Source: Bacteroidota bacterium (lineage in GTDB: Bacteria > Bacteroidota > Bacteroidia > UKL13-3). From it: a stretch of DNA of 33,743 nt. Where the stretch lies: positions 1-33,743 of the forward strand of contig JANYDU010000027.1 in assembly GCA_025359805.1 (NCBI GenBank), given 5' to 3'. Position 1 is the first letter of the stretch. Every line of letters begins with the position of its first letter. The notes under the pieces are model-generated. The model saw only the letters and a list, made by a program, of their open reading frames with translations. It did no database searches and was not told where the DNA came from. Shown piece after piece: positions 1 to 8,726 of this stretch. The position numbers and the translations under genes were made by a program.

Positions 1-21
1 GGCAGAATTTCAATTTTTTTT

Positions 22-70
22 GTGCGGTGGGGAAAAAATAAAAAACATAGCGTTGGTCAGCGGGTCGGTT
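22..70. repeat. Dispersed repeat, copy 1 (GTGCGGTGGG ... GTCGGTT)
   Basis: A run of eight T leads into GTGCGGTGGG (22-31), and AGCGGGTCGGTT follows at 59-70. The same two blocks occur in the same order at 18716-18725 and 18761-18773, where the second block reads AGCGGTGTCGGTT with one extra T. The sequence between the blocks differs. Two shared GC-rich blocks in an AT-rich genome suggest diverged copies of one intergenic element, of unknown nature. Confidence 0.4.
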
Positions 71-411
71 TAGATGCTGTCCAGTTGCAATAAGGTCTGT
101 ATGTTTTTGGTCACCTGTCAAAATGGTTTGTCTTTGTTTTAATGTTTATATTTTGGTCGTCTGTTTGTTGTTGCACTGTCGTCTTTTAGGCTTGCTTATA
201 ACTTGTTTATATACGCCATACAATAATACATAGCATACCCAATTGGGGTAGATATGCGCCATTGAGTGACTGTTTGCTTTCCTTAACAAATATATCTTTT
301 ATCATAACTATTTTACTGCTTTATTATAAGGGATAGTTTCGATATATTATATTGGTTGTATTACACTAATGTAGCTATAATAAAACTTGAAATCTTATTT
401 TGTTCTGCTTT

Positions 412-579
412 TGCCGGAATGGCAATCTGTAGGCACACTAGCATATCTTGGTATATCGTGCAATTGCACCCCACTTGGATGTGTGCCGATCATGCACAAA
501 AAGCAATGGAATAAATGAAAGGAATTTTGATGGACTAAGTTTATGCCGGAATTTTTTAGTGCGCCTCAAAAGGCACACT
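412..579. repeat. Two diverged copies of a GCCGGAAT ... AGGCACACT module
   Basis: GCCGGAAT at 412-419 is followed by AGGCACACT at 431-439. GCCGGAAT recurs at 545-552 and is followed by AGGCACACT at 571-579. The spacers are 11 and 18 bases and unrelated. The 12-base palindrome GTGCAATTGCAC (458-469) lies between them. The pattern looks like a degraded repeat, and no coding function is evident. Confidence 0.35.
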
Positions 580-631
580 CCTAATTTTGTGCCATTGATT
601 AATGCAGGAAGGAAAAAGATTTGAAGATATC

Positions 632-651
632 TGTGCAAATTGTGTGCAAAT
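632..651. repeat. Direct repeat TGTGCAAAT x2 next to tRNA-Lys
   Basis: TGTGCAAAT occurs at 632-640 and again at 643-651, separated by two bases, immediately beyond the tRNA terminator. Short direct repeats next to a tRNA 3' end are often recombinase core or arm sites of integrative elements. That reading is inference: no integrase gene is visible here. Confidence 0.35.
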
Positions 652-689
652 AAAAAAAGGGAGCAGAATAAAATTATCTGAATCCCTTT
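652..689 (-). terminator. Intrinsic terminator after tRNA-Lys
   Basis: Read on the minus strand, AAAGGGA (683-689) pairs with TCCCTTT (656-662), a perfect 7-bp stem. Inside it CAGA pairs with TCTG, extending the hairpin past a small internal loop, and the stem runs into seven consecutive T. It begins 11 bases after the tRNA discriminator base. The arrangement is what a Rho-independent terminator for the tRNA transcript should look like. Confidence 0.7.
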
Positions 690-699
690 ATATTACTTG

Positions 700-772
700 T
701 GACCTCGGTGGGATTCGAACCCACGACCCGATGATTAAGAGTCAGCTGCTCTACCAACTGAGCTACGAAGTC
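700..772 (-). tRNA. tRNA-Lys (anticodon CUU)
   Basis: The minus strand folds as a full cloverleaf. The acceptor arm GACTTCG/CGAGGTC is fully paired (one G-T pair), the D arm is GCTC/GAGC, the anticodon loop is CTCTTAA with CTT in positions 34-36, the T arm GTGGG/CCCAC encloses TTCGAAT, and the discriminator is A. CTT reads the lysine codon AAG. The 3' CCA is not encoded and must be added. The anticodon stem GCTGA/TCATC has a C-T mismatch at 28-42, where a G would normally complete the pair. The gene lies 27 bases downstream of the secreted protein gene on the same strand and has its own terminator. Confidence 0.93.
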
Positions 773-799
773 AATTTATTTAGCGTGCAATTATACTAT

Positions 800-3424
800 T
801 TATTGCTTAATAAACTTTACTAAACGTTGTTGTGATCCGCTTTTTATCATCAATAAATATATTCCTGAAGGCAAAGTTTCAATTGAAATTTGCTCATCAT
901 GTGCTCCAATACTTTCAGTATCATTTATCTTCATAAAAATTTCTCTTCCTTGCATATCATACATATTTATAACTAAGGTAGATTTTTTTTTCAGCTCATA
1001 AGAAATATGAATTTGGTAATCGGCAGGGTTTGGATAAACAGATAATTCGCTTATTTCTGATAAAGCATTTATGCCAACAGTGTTAACATTTATGGCTTTG
1101 CTAACAGAATCTTTACAGTTGTTTGAATCACTAATATTTAATGATACATTAAAGGTGCCTTGAGTTAAATAATTATGCAGCGTATTTTTTAATGAAGAAA
1201 AATTATTATCGCCAAAGTTCCAATTCCATGTTTGTGTTTTTCCAATACTTGAATCATTAAATTGTTTAGCTAAACCTGATATTGATTGATAAGTAAAATT
1301 AGCTTTAGGCTGAGGATTTACGGTAATTAATAAAAAAGTGGAATTTTTTGAACATCCGCTCACAGTATCGGTTGCGATTACAGTTACGATTTCGTTGTTG
1401 TTAAATTTTTTAGCTCCACTTGTGAAAGCTGACTTAATTCCCCATTGCATGGAGTCGGTTAAATTTCTTAGAAATAGATAAGAGTTTGCCCCATTAGGTT
1501 TGCTCGAAAAAATAGTTTGAACATCACTCCCGCAAAACTTTTTTGTGGTATCAATTCCAGTACTTACAAAACTTAAAATGGGGCGGGCTGAAGGGGTATT
1601 CAATCCAGTTATTAAAAATACAGAATCTGTTTGAGGACAAGATAAATTTAATGAATCAACAATTTTGATATGAATATTATTTGCTCCCTTTACAATATTC
1701 ACTATTCCATTATTTAGTAAAGTATACGGTTGATTGTTAAAACTAATAGCATATTTTATTGCATTTACATTTGATGCAAAAATGTTTTCGTTTTTAGATG
1801 AGGTATCAGAAGCCAAACAACTTGTTTTTGGTCCTGAATAGGTAAACGAAACATAAGGGCATCCAAGAGTTTGACATATTAAAGAAGAAATATTGCCTCG
1901 AGCACATGCACCAAATGTAATAGCACGAGCCCAAAGTTTAATTAATTTCCCTCCTGTTAAACCTGCAACAATATGCGATAATCCTGTTGAGCCACTGCTT
2001 GGTGTAAGCCAAGTTTTTCCTGTATCTAAACTCACTTCATACCCCGTTGCTCCAATAACTGATGCCCAAGCAAATTGCACCGAACTGGATGTTTGTGTAC
2101 CACAACTCATAATAGGAGCAGATGTTGGAGTACGTACTAAAATGGATTTTGAATTGCTAAACAAACTCTTGCAACCAAAAGAGTCGATAGCCATAATTTT
2201 AAATACGTTACTTGAATTTAATAAAGATGTTTTATAAATCTTTTGTGTGTTGTTTTGAACGGTTTGGGTGTCTTTTAAAAATTGATATGTTAAAAGATAA
2301 GCACCGTTTCCTGTAAAGGTAACTGTATCACCCTGACAAATACTATCAGCCGAAGTGATTAAGGTTACTATCGGAATAGCATGTTGGGTAATTACAAAAT
2401 TTGGACTTGTAGAAACACAGTTATTTGCATTGGTAACTCTCACTTTATACGAGCCTGAATTTTTGACAACAATATTTTGTGATGTTAAATTTCCTGGAGT
2501 CCATAAATAATTTAACCCTGTTCCGTTTGGTGCTGATAATGTAATTGAATCGGTTGTTCCACAAAGATTTTGAGCGGTTCCATTTACCGTTGCTATTGTT
2601 TTTGCTAATACTATAATAGGCTGAAGTATTGGTGATGAAGTGCCAAACGAATTTGATGTTATTAATTGGGCATTATATGTTCCTGCTGTATTGTAAACAA
2701 CTTTTGGATTTTGAGCGGTTGAAGTTGTTGGTGTAGCTAAAAATCCAAAACTCCATGAATATCCTGTTGGAGTATTTAATCCACTTCCTGAAAACGAAAC
2801 GGTATCACCTACACAAACGGTTGTTGGAACTGCTGTAATTATTGCTGAAGGTGGAGCAAATCCTGACTGGTAGAACGTAAATGATTTGCTATAAATTTGG
2901 TCGCCACCACTAGCATTATCATTATTTGCGGCATTTACATTTGTATAAAAAGTAACGTTGCCAACTCCAACTGCAGGTGCAGTCCAAGAAAATGTCCAAG
3001 TGGCAGTATTTCCACTAAAAAAATTACTTGAGCTATTATGACCTATATACGATCTACTTCCACTTGTTTGTATAGATAATCCTGATGAACTAAAACTTCC
3101 AGCCATGCTATTAGAATTACTAAGAACTGTAGCTTGAAATCCAAATCTAACAATTGAAGATTGGGTATACGATAATGTAATTGTATAAACATTTCCTGGA
3201 ATATAGCCCGTAGCCGGTACTCCTGTGAGTGAAATGTTACTCCAGTTTGTTCCGCTTGAAATGATACCCCCAGTATGGCAAGAGGTACAATTTGATTCTG
3301 ATGGTGCACTCGTATATCCACCACCTGGGCCATTTCCATTGGTCATTGCCTGATAACTAATTGTTAATAATGAAAGAATAAAAATTGATGCAACAACTCT
3401 TTGTATAGTATATCGTTTTTTCAT
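800..3424 (-). CDS. Secreted CxxCH/Reeler-like protein with PKD domains and T9SS type A sorting domain
   Basis: This 874-residue protein is predicted to be exported by Sec and then by T9SS to the cell surface or medium. It begins with a signal peptide (residues 1-26) followed by a glycine-rich stretch and CTSCH (C46, C49, H50), a c-type haem attachment motif. Residues ~55-190 resemble the Reeler-like 'choice-of-anchor V' domain, which in this family commonly follows such a motif. A PKD-type domain follows (~190-275, WSFG), then Ig/fibronectin-like segments, a second PKD domain (~700-780, WNWNFGD) and a C-terminal sorting domain starting at SVYPNPA and ending LVKFIKQ. The function is unknown; surface electron transfer or adhesion is possible. 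ATG start at 3424. It is divergent from aroE across a 112-base AT-rich gap. Confidence 0.8.
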   Translation of the reverse strand: MKKRYTIQRVVASIFILSLLTISYQAMTNGNGPGGGYTSAPSESNCTSCHTGGIISSGTNWSNISLTGVPATGYIPGNVYTITLSYTQSSIVRFGFQATVLSNSNSMAGSFSSSGLSIQTSGSRSYIGHNSSSNFFSGNTATWTFSWTAPAVGVGNVTFYTNVNAANNDNASGGDQIYSKSFTFYQSGFAPPSAIITAVPTTVCVGDTVSFSGSGLNTPTGYSWSFGFLATPTTSTAQNPKVVYNTAGTYNAQLITSNSFGTSSPILQPIIVLAKTIATVNGTAQNLCGTTDSITLSAPNGTGLNYLWTPGNLTSQNIVVKNSGSYKVRVTNANNCVSTSPNFVITQHAIPIVTLITSADSICQGDTVTFTGNGAYLLTYQFLKDTQTVQNNTQKIYKTSLLNSSNVFKIMAIDSFGCKSLFSNSKSILVRTPTSAPIMSCGTQTSSSVQFAWASVIGATGYEVSLDTGKTWLTPSSGSTGLSHIVAGLTGGKLIKLWARAITFGACARGNISSLICQTLGCPYVSFTYSGPKTSCLASDTSSKNENIFASNVNAIKYAISFNNQPYTLLNNGIVNIVKGANNIHIKIVDSLNLSCPQTDSVFLITGLNTPSARPILSFVSTGIDTTKKFCGSDVQTIFSSKPNGANSYLFLRNLTDSMQWGIKSAFTSGAKKFNNNEIVTVIATDTVSGCSKNSTFLLITVNPQPKANFTYQSISGLAKQFNDSSIGKTQTWNWNFGDNNFSSLKNTLHNYLTQGTFNVSLNISDSNNCKDSVSKAINVNTVGINALSEISELSVYPNPADYQIHISYELKKKSTLVINMYDMQGREIFMKINDTESIGAHDEQISIETLPSGIYLLMIKSGSQQRLVKFIKQ

Positions 3425-3536
3425 TAAATAGTTAATTATCTGATTAATTAATTTTGATTAAGCAATTTATATTTTTAATTGATAAAGAATAAAAATCTTA
3501 ACTTATTTCACAACCAAATTTGATTCAATAGCATAC

Positions 3537-4286
3537 ATGAAAAATTTTGGACTAATAGGCTTTCCTCTTAAAAATAGTTTTTCAATAAATTATTTTACTG
3601 AAAAATTCGAGCAACTTAATCTTGAGAATTACACTTACAAAAATTTTTCTATCGAACATATAGATGACTTTCCTTTATTTCTCAAAAAAAATAAAGATTT
3701 ATATGGATTGAATGTAACTATTCCTCACAAAATTGTTGTGATGAAATATTTAGATGAATTGGATGAATCGGCAAAAGTTGTTGGAGCGGTAAATTGCATA
3801 AAAATTATTCGTGATTCAGAAGAAGATGTGCATAAACTGATTGGATATAATACTGATATTTTTGGATTTGAAGCCTCTTTAAAACCACTCTTACACTTAT
3901 CAATAAAAAAAGCCTTGATACTCGGAAATGGTGGTGCAACAAAGGCCGTGGCTTATGTGTTAAATAAGATTGGTATAGAATTTTTAGTTGTTTCTAGAAG
4001 TCCAAATACACATAATGTTTCTTATCAATCAATTGATGAAAATATACTTAATCAATATCAACTCATTATCAATTGTACTCCTGTTGGTATGTTTCCAAAT
4101 ATTGATGATATGCCTAAAATTCCTTATCAATTTATTACCCCAAATCACATTGCGTTTGATTTAATTTATCTGCCAGAGGAAACCTTATTTCTTAAAAAAT
4201 GTAAAGAACAAGGAGCTACAGTTAAAAATGGTTTAGACATGTTGCATCTTCAAGCTCAAAAAGCATTGAATATTTTTTTACAATAG
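3537..4286 (+). CDS. aroE: Shikimate dehydrogenase
   Basis: The enzyme reduces 3-dehydroshikimate to shikimate with NADPH, the fourth step of chorismate and aromatic amino acid synthesis, in the cytoplasm. The 249 residues match a slightly short AroE (usually ~270). The shikimate-binding serines lie in NSFS (S14, S16), the catalytic lysine is K65 in NVTIPHK, N86 lies in GAVNC, and the conserved aspartate is D107 in YNTDIFGFE. The nucleotide-binding loop GNGGATKAV comes next, followed by NCTPVGMFP and the C-terminal GLDMLHLQAQKAL with its conserved glutamine. ATG start at 3537 with no clear Shine-Dalgarno site, as is usual in Bacteroidota. It probably leads a short co-directional series with the ATP-grasp gene 56 bases downstream. 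Confidence 0.93.
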   Translation: MKNFGLIGFPLKNSFSINYFTEKFEQLNLENYTYKNFSIEHIDDFPLFLKKNKDLYGLNVTIPHKIVVMKYLDELDESAKVVGAVNCIKIIRDSEEDVHKLIGYNTDIFGFEASLKPLLHLSIKKALILGNGGATKAVAYVLNKIGIEFLVVSRSPNTHNVSYQSIDENILNQYQLIINCTPVGMFPNIDDMPKIPYQFITPNHIAFDLIYLPEETLFLKKCKEQGATVKNGLDMLHLQAQKALNIFLQ

Positions 4287-4342
4287 AATATTCGTTTTTT
4301 GTTTGTCATTAAAATTATTATTTTTACTCAAAGCTTAAATGT

Positions 4343-5791
4343 ATGAGTGCTAATCAAATTTTTAATAGCTATTTAGTAGAGCAAAAAGTTTGGGATGAAA
4401 TGTATTCCAACACAAATGTTCGCGAACAATATAAAGGCATATTTGATTTTTTGAGCCAACTTCCAGAAGCAGTATTGAACAATAAAGAAGAACTTTCGAA
4501 ACAATTGTTCATGAGTCAAGGCATCACTTTTACAGTATATTCAAGCAACGAAGGCATCGAAAAAATATTTCCGTTTGATATTATTCCCCGCATCATTACA
4601 GCTAAAGAATGGGCACATATCGAATTGGGAATTAAACAACGATTACGAGCGCTCAATTTATTTTTAAAAGATGTTTACAACAATCAGCAAATATTAAAAG
4701 ATGGAATTGTGCCTGCCGATATGGTGTATTCTTGTCCGCATTATTTGCGAGAAATGATGGGCGTTAAAGTGCCACACGATATTTACGTACACATTTCAGG
4801 AATTGATTTGATAAGAGGCGCAGATGGAGATTTTTATATTTTGGAAGATAACCTTCGCACTCCATCAGGCGTTTCATACATGATTGAAAATAGAGAAATT
4901 ACCAAACGTATTTTTCCGGGTTTGTTACCTCAAAATAAAGTTAGAAGCGTAACGGATTATCCAAATATTTTACATAAAAATTTAGTCTCGCTTTCTCCTC
5001 GTAAAGTAGCCAAGCCAAACATTGTTTTACTTACTCCTGGTGTATTTAATTCGGCTTATTTTGAACATACTTTTTTGGCTCGTTTTATGGGGATTGAATT
5101 GGTTGAAGGAAGAGATTTGGTTGTAGAGAACCATTGTGTGTATATGAAAACTACCACAGGATTAAGACAAGTAGATGTGATTTATAGAAGGGTTGATGAT
5201 GAGTTTTTAGATCCTTTAGTATTTCGCCCAGATAGTATGTTAGGTGTACCAGGAATTATGAGTGCATATCGCAAAGGGAATGTTGCTATTGTAAATGCTT
5301 TAGGAAATGGTGTGGCTGACGATAAGGCAATTTATATGTACGTACCCGCTATGATTAAATATTATTTAAATGAAGAGCCTATCATCAAAAATGTTCCAAC
5401 TTATGAAATGGCAAATGATGAACAACGAGAATTTGTGTTTAATGATATTACCAATATGGTAATAAAAAAGACCAACGAAAGTGGAGGTTATGGTATGCTT
5501 ATGGGACGCACTGCATCCGAAAAAGAAATTGAAGAATATAAATTGGAAGTACTCAAAAATCCTCGAAAATTTATTGCACAACCCATTATTAATTTGTCGT
5601 CATCACCCTGTTATATTGATGGAAAATTAAAACCTCGAAGAGTAGATTTACGACCTTATGCCTTATGCGGACCAGATGGAATTGAAATTGTTCCAGGTGG
5701 ATTAACACGTGTCGCATTGCGCGAAGGTTCACTTGTAGTTAACTCCTCGCAAGGTGGGGGCAGTAAAGATACGTGGGTGCTTTCTGAATAA
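4343..5791 (+). CDS. Circularly permuted ATP-grasp protein (COG2308, CP_ATPgrasp_2)
   Basis: The 482-residue protein matches the circularly permuted ATP-grasp family of about 480 residues. Typical features are ISGIDLIRGADGDFYILEDN (~150-170), LRTPSGVSYMIENR, the stretch with VIYRRVDDEFLDP, NALGNGVADDK, KKTNESGGYGMLMG and the ending SSQGGGSKDTWVL. The ATP-grasp fold ligates a carboxylate to an amine or thiol through an acyl phosphate, so a peptide- or amide-bond-forming enzyme is expected; the substrate is unknown. In many bacteria this gene is followed by an alpha-E (DUF403) gene and a transglutaminase-like gene. Here neither is present: the next gene, 134 bases on, encodes an OmpA-family protein. 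Start ATG at 4343. Confidence 0.85.
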   Translation: MSANQIFNSYLVEQKVWDEMYSNTNVREQYKGIFDFLSQLPEAVLNNKEELSKQLFMSQGITFTVYSSNEGIEKIFPFDIIPRIITAKEWAHIELGIKQRLRALNLFLKDVYNNQQILKDGIVPADMVYSCPHYLREMMGVKVPHDIYVHISGIDLIRGADGDFYILEDNLRTPSGVSYMIENREITKRIFPGLLPQNKVRSVTDYPNILHKNLVSLSPRKVAKPNIVLLTPGVFNSAYFEHTFLARFMGIELVEGRDLVVENHCVYMKTTTGLRQVDVIYRRVDDEFLDPLVFRPDSMLGVPGIMSAYRKGNVAIVNALGNGVADDKAIYMYVPAMIKYYLNEEPIIKNVPTYEMANDEQREFVFNDITNMVIKKTNESGGYGMLMGRTASEKEIEEYKLEVLKNPRKFIAQPIINLSSSPCYIDGKLKPRRVDLRPYALCGPDGIEIVPGGLTRVALREGSLVVNSSQGGGSKDTWVLSE

Positions 5792-5925
5792 TTTTTATAG
5801 TGCTTAAAAATATAAACAGCAAATGATGAAGTCGTTTAATTAAAAAATCGTCTTCAAAAATTGCATAAACTCCAACTTCAAATTTTCATATATCTGAATT
5901 ATATTGCACATTCAATTTTTTATTC

Positions 5926-7827
5926 ATGCGCAGTTATATTTTCTTTCTACTATCGTTTTTCTTTTTGTTTCAATCCTCATCAGCGCAACAACCTACATTT
6001 ACAGGAACTAAAAATAATAAGGCTTCAAAATATTTTGGCGATGGGCTAACACTCTATTCAAAATTGGATTATACCAATGCCATGAAAAATTTAAATAAGG
6101 CAGTTATTGAAGACCCAAGTTTTATTGATGCTTGGATGTTGATTGCTGATATACGTGAGCAAAACGACCAATACCAAGAAGCCATTGATATTTATAAAAA
6201 AGTAATGCTCATCAATAAAGAGTTTCAAATTCCATATTATAAATTAGCAGCATCAGCAAGCAAAAATGGAGATTATGATGTGGCTTTAAATTTTATCAAT
6301 ACCTATAATGATTTGAAAGGAAATCAAATTGAAAAAGCCAAAGTAGATAAAGTAAAAATAACCGCAGAGTTTGGTATCGAAGCAAAAAAACATCCTGTTA
6401 AATTTGAGCCTAAAAATTTAGGACCGAATGTAAATACGCCTTTAAATGAATATTTTCCAGGGGTAACTGCCGATGAACAAACGCTTATTTTTACAAGATT
6501 AGATAGGGGTACAAACGAAGAGTTTTACATCAGTAAAAAAATAAATGAAGGTTGGGGCAAAGCTCAAAATATGGGGGCTCCGGTTAATACCGAACAAAAT
6601 GAAGGAACAGTTTCTCTTTCATCAGATGGACAATATATTTTTTTTACAGGCTGCAATCGTCCGCAGGGAGAAGGTAGTTGTGATATTTATTTTTCGGCAT
6701 TAGATGGAGATTTTTGGCGCGAGCCACGTAACTTAGGCTTCCCAATTAATACCCGCACATGGGAATCTCAACCGTCACTTTCGTTTGATGGAAAAACAAT
6801 GTACTTCAGTAGCAATCGTCCTGGCGGTTTTGGAGAGTCGGATATTTGGTATAGCACTTATGGAAAAGGGCATTGGAGCCCTCCTGTAAATATGGGTTCA
6901 ACAATAAATACTTCCGGAAGTGAGCAAGTTCCTTTTATTGCCAAAGATGATCAAACATTATATTTTATTTCGGATGGACATGTGGGAATGGGAGGCTATG
7001 ATTTTTTTGTAGTGAGAAAACAAAATGATGGAAGATGGGGAAAACCGATGAACATGGGGTACCCAATTAATACCCCAAAAGATGAAATGTGTTTTGCGCT
7101 TTCAGCAAATGGAAAAGAGGCATACATATCAAGCGAAAGAGAGGGAGGAATTGGAGGATTAGATATTTATAAATTTGAATTGTATGAATTGGCACAACCA
7201 CAAAAAACTGGCTATATCAAAGGAATTGTGTATGATGCAAAATCACTCAATAAATTAAAAGCAAAAATTGAATTGATAGATTTAGAAACCGGAAAAACTT
7301 TTATTGAAGTGGTTTCAAACAGAATTACCGGTGAATTTTTAGCCTGTTTGCAAGGCAATAAAAATTATGCACTTAATGTTTCATGTGATGGATATTTATT
7401 TTACTCCGAAAATTTTTCATTCAAAAATCAATCCGCATCTGAGCCACTAAAATTAGATGTTCCCTTAAATCCAATTTTGGTTGGCGAGCGTGTTGTACTT
7501 AATAATGTATTTTTTGATGTAGATAAATTTACACTTCGTGATGAGTCAAAAATTGAATTGGGAAAATTGGTTTCGTTTCTAAAAATGAATACAACAATAC
7601 GTGTTGAGTTGAGCGGACATACAGATAATACAGGCGATAAAGCACGTAATAGTATTCTTTCAGCTAATCGTGCAAAAGCAGTATTTGATTATTTAATTTT
7701 AAATGGAATTGAAGATTTTAGATTAACCTATAAAGGATATGCTGATGCGCAACCTATAGCCGATAACAAAACAGAAGCCGGCCGACAAAAAAATAGAAGA
7801 ACAGAATTTAAAATTATGAGCAAATAA
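5926..7827 (+). CDS. PorE-like OmpA-family protein (TPR, beta-propeller, carboxypeptidase-regulatory-like, OmpA)
   Basis: 633 residues. Domain order: signal peptide (1-20, cut after SSSA), TPR repeats (~30-150, including LNKAVIEDPSFIDAW), PD40/WD40-like propeller blades (~165-425, with repeated 'D...IYFSS..PGG.G..DIWYS' patterns), a carboxypeptidase-regulatory-like domain (~430-520), and a C-terminal OmpA peptidoglycan-binding domain (~525-633, FDVDKFTL, LSGHTDNTGD, NRRTEFK). This order is that of PorE (PG1058) of Porphyromonas gingivalis, a T9SS component tied to peptidoglycan. Bacteroidota often carry several paralogues, so the specific PorE role is inferred. No lipobox cysteine is visible. 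The EamA gene starts 7 bases after its stop. Confidence 0.8.
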   Translation: MRSYIFFLLSFFFLFQSSSAQQPTFTGTKNNKASKYFGDGLTLYSKLDYTNAMKNLNKAVIEDPSFIDAWMLIADIREQNDQYQEAIDIYKKVMLINKEFQIPYYKLAASASKNGDYDVALNFINTYNDLKGNQIEKAKVDKVKITAEFGIEAKKHPVKFEPKNLGPNVNTPLNEYFPGVTADEQTLIFTRLDRGTNEEFYISKKINEGWGKAQNMGAPVNTEQNEGTVSLSSDGQYIFFTGCNRPQGEGSCDIYFSALDGDFWREPRNLGFPINTRTWESQPSLSFDGKTMYFSSNRPGGFGESDIWYSTYGKGHWSPPVNMGSTINTSGSEQVPFIAKDDQTLYFISDGHVGMGGYDFFVVRKQNDGRWGKPMNMGYPINTPKDEMCFALSANGKEAYISSEREGGIGGLDIYKFELYELAQPQKTGYIKGIVYDAKSLNKLKAKIELIDLETGKTFIEVVSNRITGEFLACLQGNKNYALNVSCDGYLFYSENFSFKNQSASEPLKLDVPLNPILVGERVVLNNVFFDVDKFTLRDESKIELGKLVSFLKMNTTIRVELSGHTDNTGDKARNSILSANRAKAVFDYLILNGIEDFRLTYKGYADAQPIADNKTEAGRQKNRRTEFKIMSK

Positions 7828-7834
7828 ATTTTCA

Positions 7835-8722
7835 ATGAAAAACGAAAAATTATTTGCTTGGTTAGCTTTTGCTGCTGTTGCTTTCTTTTGGGGAACAACT
7901 TTTTTTGCAATAAGAATTGGTGTGCAAAGTTTTCCTCCAATGCTTTTGGCGGGCTTCAGGCACAGTATTGGCGGTATTCTAATATGCTCATATTTTTTAT
8001 TAAGAGGCTATAAATTTCCTCCATTAAAATCATTAAAAGTTTTTGCCATTAATGGTTTTTTGATGTTGGTTTTGGGAAATGGTTTGGTTACTTGGGCAGA
8101 AATTTATGTATCGAGCGGGTTGGCTGCTTTAATTTGTTCTCTTACTCCCATTTGGATTGTAATGATAAATGCTTTTACGGGTAAGAAAGAAAAAGTTAAT
8201 GCACTAGTATGGTTAGGATTAGCAATTTGTTTAGCAGGTCAATTACTTATTTTTAATGATAATTTAAAAGATTTTACAAACCCAAATTACGCACTCGGAA
8301 TCGTATGTGTTTTAATTGCAAATTTTGCTTGGGCACTTGGAACCATTTATTCAAAAAATCATCAATCTGATGTGCATCCATTGTTTGGCGCAGGTTTACA
8401 AATGATTTCAGGAGGGTTTATTTTGGATATGCTTGGAACATTTAGAGGCGAATGGGCACAACTTCATCCAAATGCTGATGCTATTTGGGCATTGGTTTAT
8501 TTAATATTCTTCGGTTCTATCATCGCATACGGTGCATATATGTATGTGCTTAAAAAACTGCCGTCAACTATTGTTTCTACTTATGCTTATATCAACACTA
8601 TTGTTGCTGTTATTTTAGGCTGGTTGTGGTTAGATGAAAAACTAAATCTTATTTTGGGAGTAGCTGTTTTATTAACGAAGGGTGGAGTTTATTTAGTGAA
8701 CAAAAGTTTTAATAAAGCGTAA
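7835..8722 (+). CDS. EamA/DMT-family transporter
   Basis: The 295-residue inner-membrane protein has about ten hydrophobic helices in two repeated halves, typical of drug/metabolite (EamA, RhaT-like) exporters. Family marks are FWGTTFFAIRIG in helix 1, LVTWAEIYVSSGLAALICSL in the first half, FAWALGTIYSKNH opening the second, and STYAYINTIVAVILGWLWLDE near the end. The exported solute cannot be told from sequence. It starts 7 bases after the OmpA-family gene and is probably co-transcribed with it. Its stop is only 4 bases from the converging stop of the DoxX-like gene, so the left edge of the nos block abuts it with no spacer. Confidence 0.88.
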   Translation: MKNEKLFAWLAFAAVAFFWGTTFFAIRIGVQSFPPMLLAGFRHSIGGILICSYFLLRGYKFPPLKSLKVFAINGFLMLVLGNGLVTWAEIYVSSGLAALICSLTPIWIVMINAFTGKKEKVNALVWLGLAICLAGQLLIFNDNLKDFTNPNYALGIVCVLIANFAWALGTIYSKNHQSDVHPLFGAGLQMISGGFILDMLGTFRGEWAQLHPNADAIWALVYLIFFGSIIAYGAYMYVLKKLPSTIVSTYAYINTIVAVILGWLWLDEKLNLILGVAVLLTKGGVYLVNKSFNKA

Positions 8723-8726
8723 AATT

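Larger units (their letters stand above)
1..651. other. Gene-free stretch at the left edge
   Basis: I see no believable gene in this stretch. The longest reading frames are short, have no recognisable domain and start or end inside repeats. It holds a T-run followed by GTGCGGTGGG (22-31) and AGCGGGTCGGTT (59-70), both of which recur in the same order near 18716-18773. It also holds palindromes CCCAATTGGG (238-247) and GTGCAATTGCAC (458-469), and repeated short modules (412-439 and 545-579). The composition is patchy, which fits old mobile or repeat DNA, but nothing codes for an integrase or transposase. Confidence 0.5.

Noticed and set aside
438..638. 66-residue minus-strand frame in the left gene-free stretch
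   Set aside because: No domain, no supporting start context, and it overlaps repeats and palindromes.
602..823. 73-residue plus-strand frame with GGIRTHDP-like text
   Set aside because: It is the reverse of the tRNA-Lys gene read as protein, a known type of false ORF, and spans the tRNA and its terminator.
5815..5865. Hairpin TGAAG...CTTCA after the ATP-grasp gene
   Set aside because: The stem is short and interrupted and is not followed by a T-run on the plus strand.
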